Shown here piece after piece: positions 36,030 through 44,298 of a stretch of 64,000 bases of DNA. The notes under the pieces are model-generated. The model searched no databases, was not told where the DNA came from, and worked only from the letters and a program-made list of their open reading frames with translations. The position numbers were made by a program, and so were the translations under genes. Origin of the DNA: an uncultured Ilyobacter sp. (GTDB taxonomy: Bacteria; Fusobacteriota; Fusobacteriia; Fusobacteriales; Fusobacteriaceae); the NCBI RefSeq assembly GCF_963668085.1, contig NZ_OY764059.1:1-64000 (forward strand), in the 5' to 3' direction. Position 1 is the stretch's first letter. The number at the start of each line of letters is the position of its first letter.

Positions 36030-38172
36030 ATCTTTTCTGCCCCTCTTCTATTAATCTGTTAATTTCTCTAAAATAAAATGTATCAGAGTCTCTGTTACAG
36101 CTTATAACAAGATACTCTTTTGCCCTGGTGATTCCCACATAGAGCAGTCTTATACTCTCTGATATTCTCTCACTTTTTCTTTTTAGGGTTATGTTTTTAT
36201 ACTCTTTATTTATAAATGTCTTTCTAAGCTCATCCTCTAGACAGTCCCCAGGATAAACATAAGGCTCCTTGAGATACTGCTGTCTCCCATAGTCGTTGTC
36301 TGAGAGATAGACGGGAAAACTGTCTGAGTTCACATTGAATAGCCACACCATGTCCCACTCCATTCCCTTGCTCTTATGATAGGTGGTGAGTGTTATGTTA
36401 TATTTCTCTTTCGGCAACTCTTCTGTCTCTGATTCCACTGCCTTTGCTAAATAAGTGAATTCACTTCCCCTGCTTTTCTTCATCTCTAAAGAAAGGTCAA
36501 AGAGAGTCCACCTTGGATTTAACTTAAATATCCTCTTTAAATCCAAAGATATCTTTTCTATGAGAAGAAGCTGATCCGCCTCAAAGGAATAGATATCCCC
36601 TATAAATAGCAGGAGTTTTTCTAGAGAGTTTTGGGGAAACTCCAAAAGCAGTTTTAGTTTCTTTAGGTTTTTCTCAAAATGTACCCACCATGAGGCAGTA
36701 GTAAATTTTTCAGGTATCGCAAGTTCGTCCCTCTTGTAAAAAATATTTTCTAAGTTTATTCCTCTGAGGTAGGATATAAATTCCTGAAATTCCTTTTCCT
36801 CTATACCCTCCATGAGATGTCCCTGGATAATAGTTATAAGCTTCCTGTTGTCAAAGGGTTTTGATAGAAAGACCAGCAGATCCCCCATGAATTCTAAGGT
36901 TTCCAACAGATTCTCAGATATATCTGCTAGTACCTGAAATTTCACCTGCTTTTTTTTGAGGACTCTTCCAGCCTTTTCTATCTGAAAGTTCTTTGGAAAA
37001 AGCACCGCAGCCTTTTTATCGGGATACTTCTTTGAAAAGGCCTCTATAAAGCTTCCCATCCTCTCTAGCTCAGCATCCTCAGATTCCTCTATAAATGTTT
37101 TTATACCATAGGTATCCACTTTGGGATTGGCAGGTGAACTTCCCTTGTCCACCTCTTTTATCATCTGCTCTGCAAGGGCAGATCTGGCCTCTTTCAGAGG
37201 ATGCTCTCTCCTCACGTAATCTACAAAAAAATTTGCCAAATCTATGATTTCACGGCTGCTTCTGCCTGCTGTGAACATCTCTGCCGCGGGATTTGCCCTT
37301 AAGAAGCTTTTGAAAAGTTTTGGAGAAGAGGATGTAAAAGTAGAGAGAATACTCTGGTTCAAATCCCCTACCTTTACTAGGTTTCCGTTACTTATAAGTT
37401 TTAATATCTTATTCTGGAGATAGTTGCTGTCCTGAGCCTCATCTTCAAATATATACTTAAACTTTTTTTTATAACTTTCACAGAGTTCTGCATCTTCGCT
37501 GAGTATTTTATGGCACAGATAAAGTAAGTCATCATAGTCTAAAAATCCCTCTCTTTTACATAGCTTGTCATATCGAAGATATACTTCTCCGGCTATCTTT
37601 AGAAGGCTTCCCTTTGCATATTTTTTAGTTTCACTGTAGAGTCTTTCAGGTGATATGCTTAAGTTTTTACACCTTGATATGAGCCTCAAAATTATTCTTA
37701 TTAGTTCATCATTCCATTTTTTGTATGATTTTTCTGATTTTTCAGAAGTTTCTATAAAGTAATCTATCTCATTCTGATTATCTTTTTTATAGTCATTTAT
37801 GACCATAGAGATAAGGTGGAACATATTTGAGCTGGTAATGGTCTTGTACTCATTAGAAAGACCTATTTTATAGAGATTATCCCTCAAAATTTCATTGGTA
37901 AGCTTATGGATTGTCATTACCTGAAACTTTTTTTTAAAGGCCTTGTCAGAACTCAATATTTCACTTATTCTGTTTTTAAAATTTATAACAGAGGAATTCA
38001 TATATGTAAGTATTAATATTTCCTCTTCCTCTTTTAGCTCTTTTTCTATCAGTTTTGCCGCCAAATGGCTGAGTATGAAAGTCTTCCCTGCCCCAGGAAC
38101 TGCAGGTATTCCAAGTCTTCCCTCTCTGTACTCTAATATTTTTTTCTGCTCTTCCCTGTAATCTATATTCAT
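36010..38172 (-). CDS. UvrD/Rep/AddA-like superfamily 1 helicase
   Basis: A 720-residue ATP-dependent DNA helicase. Motifs in order: Q motif YREEQKKI (5-12), Walker A AVPGAGKTF (24-32), motif II EDEAQD (about 240-245), motif III VGDLNQSI, motif V TTYHKSKGMEWDMV and motif VI LLYVGITRAKEYL near the C-terminus. The chain ends soon after motif VI and has no fused nuclease domain. The nuclease activity seems to be supplied by the overlapping downstream gene. This gives a two-subunit machine smaller than AddAB or RecBCD. A role in double-strand break repair or phage DNA degradation is inferred. Confidence 0.9.
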   Translation of the reverse strand: MNIDYREEQKKILEYREGRLGIPAVPGAGKTFILSHLAAKLIEKELKEEEEILILTYMNSSVINFKNRISEILSSDKAFKKKFQVMTIHKLTNEILRDNLYKIGLSNEYKTITSSNMFHLISMVINDYKKDNQNEIDYFIETSEKSEKSYKKWNDELIRIILRLISRCKNLSISPERLYSETKKYAKGSLLKIAGEVYLRYDKLCKREGFLDYDDLLYLCHKILSEDAELCESYKKKFKYIFEDEAQDSNYLQNKILKLISNGNLVKVGDLNQSILSTFTSSSPKLFKSFLRANPAAEMFTAGRSSREIIDLANFFVDYVRREHPLKEARSALAEQMIKEVDKGSSPANPKVDTYGIKTFIEESEDAELERMGSFIEAFSKKYPDKKAAVLFPKNFQIEKAGRVLKKKQVKFQVLADISENLLETLEFMGDLLVFLSKPFDNRKLITIIQGHLMEGIEEKEFQEFISYLRGINLENIFYKRDELAIPEKFTTASWWVHFEKNLKKLKLLLEFPQNSLEKLLLFIGDIYSFEADQLLLIEKISLDLKRIFKLNPRWTLFDLSLEMKKSRGSEFTYLAKAVESETEELPKEKYNITLTTYHKSKGMEWDMVWLFNVNSDSFPVYLSDNDYGRQQYLKEPYVYPGDCLEDELRKTFINKEYKNITLKRKSERISESIRLLYVGITRAKEYLVISCNRDSDTFYFREINRLIEEGQKRYERRKK

Positions 38173-38281
38173 AAAGAACTCCCTTGTTTATCTAGATCAT
38201 ACTTGAATTATATTGAATATTTTCACGATTAGCAACTTTCAAAAATATTACTTGTTATTTTTTAAAAATTTAAATCTCAAT

Positions 38282-38313
38282 AAAAAAACCGCAGTTTAAA
38301 CTGCGGTTTTTTT
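38282..38313 (-). terminator. Terminator after the outer-membrane-like gene
   Basis: AAAAAAACCGCAG and CTGCGGTTTTTTT form a perfect hairpin. The T-run on the minus strand follows the gene ending at 38328. Confidence 0.92.
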
Positions 38314-38327
38314 ATTATTTATTATCC

Positions 38328-38879
38328 TTATAATTTATATCCAAGACCTACATACCAATAATGCTGCCAAGCATCATCTTTAGCATTCCCGCTTGAAGTT
38401 CTAACTGTTGCCTCTGTATCATATGTCTTTACCCCTACTTCAAGAGACACTCTATTTTCCCATTCACGACCACATGATGCCCCAAACATAAATCCGGTAA
38501 GTTCCAATTCTCCTTCAGTTGTGGAAGAGTATCTAACAGTTTCTCCTCCATCAGCAAAACCTGCCTTTGCCTGAACAAAGTAACCTTCCTCATCCATATA
38601 TTTCATTGTTCCGTATATTTCGTATGCCATGAAATCCAGATCATCTTCCCAATCAAAATTTGTAATTCCAAGGCCTGCTCCATAGTGAAACCTCTCCCCA
38701 GAGATACCTCTCAAATATTCAAATTCAGCACCGTAAGAAGTAGTTCCTTCTACGTCAGCGTCATCAAATTCTACAAAAGCTCTTCCCACATGACCCTTTA
38801 CTAAAAAATCATTTGTAATTTCTGATCCATAAGCAATAGAGCTTCCAAAAATCAAAGCTCCAACCAGTAGTTTTTTCAT
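38328..38879 (-). CDS. Outer-membrane beta-barrel-like protein
   Basis: A 183-residue exported protein. The signal peptide MKKLLVGALIFGSSIAYGSE is cleaved at about residue 18. The mature part is made of alternating amphipathic strands rich in Gly, Tyr and Phe (FHYGAGLGITNFDWEDD, GYFVQAKAGFADGG) and ends in WYVGLGYKL, a C-terminal strand as in outer membrane barrels. About eight strands could be formed. I chose ATG 38879 behind GGGGAG; an upstream ATG would mask the signal. Function unknown; small porin-like or structural barrel is likely. Confidence 0.8.
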   Translation of the reverse strand: MKKLLVGALIFGSSIAYGSEITNDFLVKGHVGRAFVEFDDADVEGTTSYGAEFEYLRGISGERFHYGAGLGITNFDWEDDLDFMAYEIYGTMKYMDEEGYFVQAKAGFADGGETVRYSSTTEGELELTGFMFGASCGREWENRVSLEVGVKTYDTEATVRTSSGNAKDDAWQHYWYVGLGYKL

Positions 38880-38986
38880 ATAACACTCCCCTTTTTTTAA
38901 TATATTTAAATGTTCCATCTACATATATATTAAAGGACGAGTTTTTCCTTTTTTTGGTTTTAAATTTCTTTGAGTTTAATAAAAAT

Positions 38987-39015
38987 TTTACATTTGATAT
39001 GATTTCTGATAAATT
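38987..39015 (+). promoter_or_regulatory. Possible promoter of the amino acid transporter operon
   Basis: TTTACA (38987-38992), 17-bp spacer and TAAATT (39010-39015) on the plus strand, about 105 bp before the first ATG. The match is moderate. Confidence 0.4.
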
Positions 39016-39119
39016 TAGTATAGAAATATATTTAAAACCATTGCAAAGGAAAATAGTTAATTTTGTTGTATCTTTTATTTAATGAAACAAAATATATTTT
39101 AACAGGAGGCAAAAATCAT

Positions 39120-39902
39120 ATGAAAAAAATTATTACCATTATTTCATTGCTTTTTCTTATTTCATTATCTTCTTTTTCACAAGAAAAACCATTGGTTGTG
39201 GGGATGGAGCTAGCTTATCCTCCCTTTGAGATGACTGATGTAAAGGGCAATCCCACAGGAATAAGTGTTGACATGGCAAATGCCTTAGGTGAATACCTAG
39301 GAAGAGATATCGTTATCGAAAATATGAGCTACGGAGGACTTATCCCGGCCCTCAAAACTAAAAAAGTAGATATTATTCTTTCATCTATGACTATAACAGA
39401 AAAGAGAAAAAAATCCATAAATTTCTCTGATCCATATGCAAAGTCATTTCTTACTCTTCTTGTGAACAAAAGATCTCCAGTGAAAAGAGCTTCTGACCTA
39501 AATACCAGAGGAGTCAATATTGCTGTGAAAAACGGGACTACAGGCCATCTAGTCGCCACCCAGTTGTTTCCAAAGGCAAATATAATGGTCTTTGAAAAAG
39601 AATCTGTCTGTGTCCTTGAAGTAACACAGGGAAAGGCAGATGCCTTTATATACGATCCACTGACTGTATTTAAAAACTGGAAAAAAAATCCAGATACTAC
39701 AAGACCTATATTTGATCAATTCCAAAAGGATATCGAATACTGGGGTATCGGATACAGACACGGAGAAGATTCTCTAGGAAGAGATATAAACGGATTTATA
39801 AAAGAGTTCAAGGAGAACGGCGGTTTTGACAGACTTGCTGAAAAATATCTAACTGAACAGAAAAAAGCATTTGATGAAAAGGGAGTTCCTTTCTTCTTTT
39901 AA
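39120..39902 (+). CDS. Polar amino acid ABC transporter, periplasmic binding protein
   Basis: A 260-residue binding protein of the family 3 (SBP_bac_3) type. The signal peptide spans residues 1-21 (ISLLFLISLSSFSQ) with no lipobox cysteine, so it is free in a periplasm and supports a diderm cell. Family motifs: GMELAYPPFEMTD, GISVDMANALGEYLGR, SSMTITEKRKKSINFSDPY and an Arg in the ligand pocket region (TEKRK). It presents polar amino acids such as Gln, His or Arg to the permease. The ATG at 39120 is chosen since it starts the signal peptide behind ACAGGAGGC. First gene of a three-gene operon. Confidence 0.95.
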   Translation: MKKIITIISLLFLISLSSFSQEKPLVVGMELAYPPFEMTDVKGNPTGISVDMANALGEYLGRDIVIENMSYGGLIPALKTKKVDIILSSMTITEKRKKSINFSDPYAKSFLTLLVNKRSPVKRASDLNTRGVNIAVKNGTTGHLVATQLFPKANIMVFEKESVCVLEVTQGKADAFIYDPLTVFKNWKKNPDTTRPIFDQFQKDIEYWGIGYRHGEDSLGRDINGFIKEFKENGGFDRLAEKYLTEQKKAFDEKGVPFFF

Positions 39903-39941
39903 CTATTACTCTAAAACAATCTATTGCAGAAAGGATTTCTT

Positions 39942-40787
39942 ATGGAAGACACTCTGAAAAAATGTAAAAAACACTGCAACAATAAAAATTTTGAAATAAA
40001 CCTGAAAAATATTTTTTTTAGGAAAAACCGAGATATAGAAGCTTCTAAAACAGTTGAAATAATAAACATACTGATTATAGTTGCAATTATTTTTGCTATC
40101 TTTAATTATGCCTTCGGAAGGCTTGAATACAACTATATGTGGAAAGAAACCATTGTGGACTATAGGTACAAGTTTATAAAAGGATTTTCCATAACTATAG
40201 CAATTTCATTTTTTTCACTCTTCTGCAGCCTTGTCATCGGTACTATGATGGCAATTGGACAGAGAACGACCTTCCTTCCGGTATATTATTTCAGCAAATT
40301 TTACGTGGAATTTATAAGAGGAACCCCTCTAATCGTTCAGATATATCTTTTTTTCTATGTTGTAGGTACAGCCTTTAACATAACTGATCGTTATATCATG
40401 GGTATACTCATAATGGCCAGTTTTTCAGGGGCATATGTGGCAGAAATAATAAGATCAGGGATAGAGAGCATTGGTGCAAGTCAGCTTGAGACTGCCAAGG
40501 CTCTCGCCTTTACCCCTTTTCAGACTTATATATACATTATCCTTCCACAAGTGGTAAAGAGGATTACCCCTCCCCTAGCAGGTCAGTTCGCTTCCCTTAT
40601 AAAGGATTCATCTCTGCTTTCTATCATCGCTGTAAATGAATTTACAAAAAATGTCCAGGAGGTAGATTCCCTAACCTATGCTCCTGTGGAAAATTATTTT
40701 ATTTTAGCAGTGGGATATCTTTTGCTGACATACCCTATATCACACTACTCAAAATACTTAGAAAGGAAGTTCTCTTATGAATCTTAA
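39942..40787 (+). CDS. Polar amino acid ABC transporter, permease
   Basis: A 281-residue inner-membrane permease of the HisM/GlnP type. A charged N-terminal tail of about 40 residues is followed by five or six membrane segments. The EAA loop is visible as EAKALAF-like ETAKALAFTPFQTYIYIILPQ (about 182-202). The upstream half shows FVEFIRGTPLIVQIYLFFY-type family sequence (about 126-145). It probably works as a homodimer, since the operon has one permease gene. ATG 39942 has an AAAGGA site. It overlaps the ATPase gene by 11 bp. Confidence 0.94.
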   Translation: MEDTLKKCKKHCNNKNFEINLKNIFFRKNRDIEASKTVEIINILIIVAIIFAIFNYAFGRLEYNYMWKETIVDYRYKFIKGFSITIAISFFSLFCSLVIGTMMAIGQRTTFLPVYYFSKFYVEFIRGTPLIVQIYLFFYVVGTAFNITDRYIMGILIMASFSGAYVAEIIRSGIESIGASQLETAKALAFTPFQTYIYIILPQVVKRITPPLAGQFASLIKDSSLLSIIAVNEFTKNVQEVDSLTYAPVENYFILAVGYLLLTYPISHYSKYLERKFSYES

Positions 40788-41508
40788 CATAACAAACCTC
40801 ACAAAAATATATGGAGAACAGACTGTTTTAGACAAGCTCTGCCTGAACTTAAAAGATGTGCACTCTCTCGTTATAATAGGACCTTCAGGAGGAGGTAAAT
40901 CTACCTTGCTCAGAATCCTAGCAGGGCTAGAGCCGCCAGAAGACGGGATCATAACGATTAATAATGAGTCGGTTCCATCAGATGAGAAGGAACTCAGAGA
41001 TTACAGGAAGGGTGTAGGGGTGGTTTTTCAGGCATTCAACCTTTTTCCCCATCTTTCAGCCATAGAAAACATAACGCTTCCACTTATAAAAGTCCATAAA
41101 CTCTCTGAAGAAGATGCCAAAGATAGGGCCATCTCCCTCTTTGAAAAATTTCAGCTAGAGGAACATATCCACAAAAAACCTTCACAACTTTCTGGAGGAC
41201 AGCAGCAGAGGGTTGCCATTATAAGGGCTATGGCCTTAGATGCCAAGTTTCTACTTTTAGACGAGCCCACATCTGCCCTAGATCCTGCCCTGACCTCAGA
41301 AGTTTTAGACACAATCCTCACCCTGAGGCGAGAGGAAAAAGACCTTGTGTTGATAACTCATGAGATGGGCTTTGCCAAAAATGTTGCAGATCATATAATC
41401 TTTGTGGATCAGGGAAAAGTTTTAGAACAGGGACTTCCTGAAGATATTCTTACAAATCCTAAAACTGAGGAACTAAAAGCTTTTCTAGGAAAAACTCTTA
41501 AATACTAA
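40777..41508 (+). CDS. Polar amino acid ABC transporter, ATPase
   Basis: A 243-residue ABC ATPase of the GlnQ/HisP group that drives uptake with the preceding permease. Walker A GPSGGGKST (about 32-40), Q loop FQAFNLF (about 84-90), signature LSGGQQQRVA (about 135-144), Walker B FLLLDEPTSALDP (about 157-169) and switch His in THEMGF (about 194) are all present. The last gene of the operon, followed by a strong terminator. Confidence 0.96.
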   Translation: MNLNITNLTKIYGEQTVLDKLCLNLKDVHSLVIIGPSGGGKSTLLRILAGLEPPEDGIITINNESVPSDEKELRDYRKGVGVVFQAFNLFPHLSAIENITLPLIKVHKLSEEDAKDRAISLFEKFQLEEHIHKKPSQLSGGQQQRVAIIRAMALDAKFLLLDEPTSALDPALTSEVLDTILTLRREEKDLVLITHEMGFAKNVADHIIFVDQGKVLEQGLPEDILTNPKTEELKAFLGKTLKY

Positions 41509-41538
41509 AAAGCAGCCTTTTTAAAGAGGCTGCTTTTT
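41507..41538 (+). terminator. Terminator of the amino acid transporter operon
   Basis: AAAAAGCAGCC and GGCTGCTTTTT form an 11-bp stem with a U-run just after the ATPase stop. Confidence 0.92.
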
Positions 41539-41654
41539 AGATTAATCTTAGACTATTTAGAACTTTTAATAGGTTTATCATATTTTTTTGATATTTTAGA
41601 CTGCTGTTTAGAAATCTAGATCTTCAAATCATAAATCATTATGAAAACTTCAAT

Positions 41655-41747
41655 CTATTTTTTACCTTTTTTATTCTTTCTTTTTTTTAGCTCTGTAACA
41701 ATAAAAACTGAAAGTATCACTATCCCGATTAACAATGGAAATCTCAT
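41655..41747 (-). CDS. 30-residue single-span membrane peptide
   Basis: A short minus-strand frame (30 codons). The residues are MRFPLLIGIVILSVFIVT followed by the basic tail ELKKRKNKKGKK. The first 18 form one membrane span, and the tail of Lys/Arg fits a cytoplasmic-facing end. GGGAGAGA lies 4 bp before the ATG. It starts 19 bp after the stop of the GIY-YIG gene, so the two may share a transcript. No family recognised. The combination of ribosome site, spacing and composition makes it a better candidate than chance, but it could be a leader or spurious. Confidence 0.5.
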   Translation of the reverse strand: MRFPLLIGIVILSVFIVTELKKRKNKKGKK

Positions 41748-41766
41748 TATTCTCTCCCTTTTATAA

Positions 41767-42126
41767 TTAAATTTTACTCAAAATTATTTTTTCTTTCTTT
41801 ATCTCTACCTGAAGCCTTTCAAAAACTTCTTTGACCAGCATCTCGTCTTCTAACAAGAATAATTCCTTCTTATTCTTAGGAAAAGACTTTATAAAGTATT
41901 CCACTTTGCAGGCCTCAGACCTACCCAAAACCTCCCAGACACCCTCTATACTCTCTGCCTTGCGACTCCTTGTATATTTAGCCCCACGTCCCTCTAAGTG
42001 TTCTGTATAACGTTTATGCCAATCTCTGGCTATACCTGTATAGAGAGAGTTGTCCTGGCATCTTAGAATATATACGTGATACGGAACTTTTTTTCCCAAC
42101 TTCACCACCTCTATACTATGATACAT
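41767..42126 (-). CDS. GIY-YIG domain protein (UPF0213)
   Basis: A 119-residue single-domain protein of the GIY-YIG nuclease superfamily. YHVYILRC (16-23) and SLYTGIARD (27-35) carry the two strand motifs, with RYTEHLEGRGAKYTRSRK supplying the conserved Arg, His and the loop typical of UPF0213. Cellular role in this group is not settled; DNA repair or single-strand cleavage has been proposed. A better start might be the Met-less downstream region near VPYHVY, but the ATG at 42126 is the only obvious one. Confidence 0.9.
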   Translation of the reverse strand: MYHSIEVVKLGKKVPYHVYILRCQDNSLYTGIARDWHKRYTEHLEGRGAKYTRSRKAESIEGVWEVLGRSEACKVEYFIKSFPKNKKELFLLEDEMLVKEVFERLQVEIKKEKIILSKI

Positions 42127-42223
42127 TTCTATTAGTAAAAAATCAAATTTGAAATTCGTACAAAGGTTTTTTTAGATGCTTTAGGTATATTGTTTTTAGT
42201 CTAATTTTAAAAGGAGGGGTAGC

Positions 42224-43309
42224 ATGTTGACTGAAATATACGACCCGCTAAAGGGTAAAATGTTCCAGGTCATGGACCAGACAGGGAAAATTGTAAACCA
42301 GGATCATATGCCTGAAATTTCTGACGAACTTATCTTGAAAATGTACCGAACGATGATGCTCTCGAGGACACAGGATGAAAAATCACTTCAGTATCAGAGA
42401 CAGGGAAGAATGCTCACATTTGCACCGTCTATGGGACAAGAGGGAGTTCAGGTGGCAAGTGCCGCAGCAATAGAAAAAAACGACTGGGTAGCTTCTGCCT
42501 TTCGTGAAAATGCCACTTGGTTATGGCTAGGCCAGCCTATGGAAAACCTTTTTTTATACTGGATCGGAAGTGAAGAGGGAAGTAGAATTCCAGAAGATGT
42601 CAACTTACTGCCTATAGCTGTTCCCATCGGAACCCAGTGCAACCACGCAGTGGGAATAGGAATGTCAATAAAATACCGAAAACAAAATTCTGTCGTTTTG
42701 GCCTATATCGGAGACGGAGGTACTTCAGAGGGGGAGTTTTATGAGGCTATCAACTATGCCGGTGCCATGAATACCCCAAATATCTTTATTATACAGAACA
42801 ACCAGTTTGCCATTAGCACCCCGAGAGCCCTTCAGACAAAGGCAAAAACCCTTGCACAGAAGGGAGTTGCAGCAGGAATCCCGTGCATACAGGTAGACGG
42901 AAATGATATATTTGCTGTTTATGCCGCAGTAAAAGAGGCTGTGGACAGGGGAAGAAATGGAGAAGGACCCACACTTATAGAGGCTGTCACATACCGAATA
43001 GGTCCCCACACCACTGCAGATGATCCTACCATATACAGGACAGACGAGTACCATCAGGAGATGCTAAAAACCGATCCCCTTATAAGAACAAAAAACTACA
43101 TGGTGGAAAAGGGAATCTGGGACGAGGAAAAGGAAGCTTCTCTCAAGGAGGAACTTGAAAATTTAGTAGAGGAGACCTTTAAAAAAATAGAACAGACTCC
43201 CGAAACACCTTTAGAGGAGATATTCAAGTACACCTATGCCGAGATGACGGAAAATCTAAAAGAGCAGTATGAAGAATACAAAGAGTTTCTCCAAAGGGGG
43301 GATAAATAA
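42224..43309 (+). CDS. pdhA: Pyruvate dehydrogenase-type E1 component, alpha subunit
   Basis: A 361-residue alpha subunit of the thiamine-diphosphate-dependent E1, which decarboxylates pyruvate and passes the acetyl group to lipoyl-E2. The ThDP/Mg motif GDGGTSEG...NN spans about 165-195 (GDG-x26-NN). The N-terminal extension, QGRMLTFAPSMGQEG, IPEDVNLLPIAVPIGTQ, and RIGPHTTADDPT closely follow the Gram-positive PdhA pattern, rather than the acetoin AcoA pattern, as far as I can judge by eye. Ribosome site AGGAGGGG. Its stop overlaps the beta-subunit start (TAATG), so subunits are made in step. A branched-chain or acetoin substrate is less likely but possible. Confidence 0.92.
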   Translation: MLTEIYDPLKGKMFQVMDQTGKIVNQDHMPEISDELILKMYRTMMLSRTQDEKSLQYQRQGRMLTFAPSMGQEGVQVASAAAIEKNDWVASAFRENATWLWLGQPMENLFLYWIGSEEGSRIPEDVNLLPIAVPIGTQCNHAVGIGMSIKYRKQNSVVLAYIGDGGTSEGEFYEAINYAGAMNTPNIFIIQNNQFAISTPRALQTKAKTLAQKGVAAGIPCIQVDGNDIFAVYAAVKEAVDRGRNGEGPTLIEAVTYRIGPHTTADDPTIYRTDEYHQEMLKTDPLIRTKNYMVEKGIWDEEKEASLKEELENLVEETFKKIEQTPETPLEEIFKYTYAEMTENLKEQYEEYKEFLQRGDK

Positions 43310-44286
43310 TGGCAGTTTTAAATAATATAGAGGCGCTAAACCAAGCTCTCATGCAGATAATGGAAGTAGACGACACTATAATGGTCTTCGGAGAGGATTC
43401 AGGATTTGAAGGGGGAGTTTTTAGAGCCACTAAAGGACTTCAGGAAAAGTTTGGAAAAGAGCGATGTTTTGATACCCCCCTTACTGAAGCTGGAATAGTG
43501 GGGTCTGGGATAGGTATGGCTGTCACAGGTCTAAAGCCAGTTGCTGAGATACAGTTTCAGGGTTTTGTATTCCCTGCAATGAATCAGATTATGATTCACG
43601 CTGCTCGGATGAGAAACCGAAGCCGTGGACGGTTCTCTGTACCGATGGTCATAAGAATGCCCTACGGAGGTGCTGTGAGAGCCTTAGAACACCACTCTGA
43701 GAGTATAGAGGCACTCTTTGCTCATATACCTGGGCTGAAGGTTGTAATCCCGTCAAATCCCTATGATACAAAGGGGCTGATGATTTCAGCTATAAAAGAT
43801 CCAGACCCGGTTATATTTCTAGAACCAAAGAGGCTCTACAGAGCTTTTAAACAGGAGATTCCAGATGAGATCTATGAAGTTCCTATTGGAAAGGCGAGGG
43901 TTTTGCAAGAGGGAGAAGATATCACAGTGGTGGCGTGGGGAGCTATGATTCCCGAATGTCAGAAGGCTATAACCATGCTGAAGGAAAAAAATGTCAGTGT
44001 CGAACTAATAGACCTTCGTACAATCTCTCCCATAGACCGGGAGAGCATCGCCCAGTCTGTGAAAAAAACAGGAAGATTTCTAGTGGTGCATGAAGCTGTA
44101 AAATCCTTCGGAGCAGGAGCTGAGCTTATATCCATTGTCAACGAAAAGGCCTTTTTAAGTTTAGAAGCTCCACCTAGCAGACTCACAGGCTTTGATGTCA
44201 CTGTGCCTCTAGCTAAGGGAGAGCAGCACTTTATAATAAGTCCTGAAAAAATAAAAAATAAGGTAATGGAGCTTATTAACTTCTAA
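43309..44286 (+). CDS. pdhB: Pyruvate dehydrogenase-type E1 component, beta subunit
   Basis: A 325-residue beta subunit that pairs with the alpha chain into an E1 heterotetramer. Family motifs: VFGEDSGFEGGVFRATKGL (about 24-42), CFDTPLTEAGIVGSGIGMA (about 54-72), EIQFQGFVFPAMNQI (about 83-97), the activation-related PYGGAVRALEHHSES, and the transketolase C-domain VPIGKARVLQEGEDITVVAWG. ThDP contacts are formed with the alpha chain. The gene starts inside the stop of pdhA and is 12 bp before the E2 gene. Confidence 0.95.
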   Translation: MAVLNNIEALNQALMQIMEVDDTIMVFGEDSGFEGGVFRATKGLQEKFGKERCFDTPLTEAGIVGSGIGMAVTGLKPVAEIQFQGFVFPAMNQIMIHAARMRNRSRGRFSVPMVIRMPYGGAVRALEHHSESIEALFAHIPGLKVVIPSNPYDTKGLMISAIKDPDPVIFLEPKRLYRAFKQEIPDEIYEVPIGKARVLQEGEDITVVAWGAMIPECQKAITMLKEKNVSVELIDLRTISPIDRESIAQSVKKTGRFLVVHEAVKSFGAGAELISIVNEKAFLSLEAPPSRLTGFDVTVPLAKGEQHFIISPEKIKNKVMELINF

Positions 44287-44298
44287 AGGAGGGATTCT

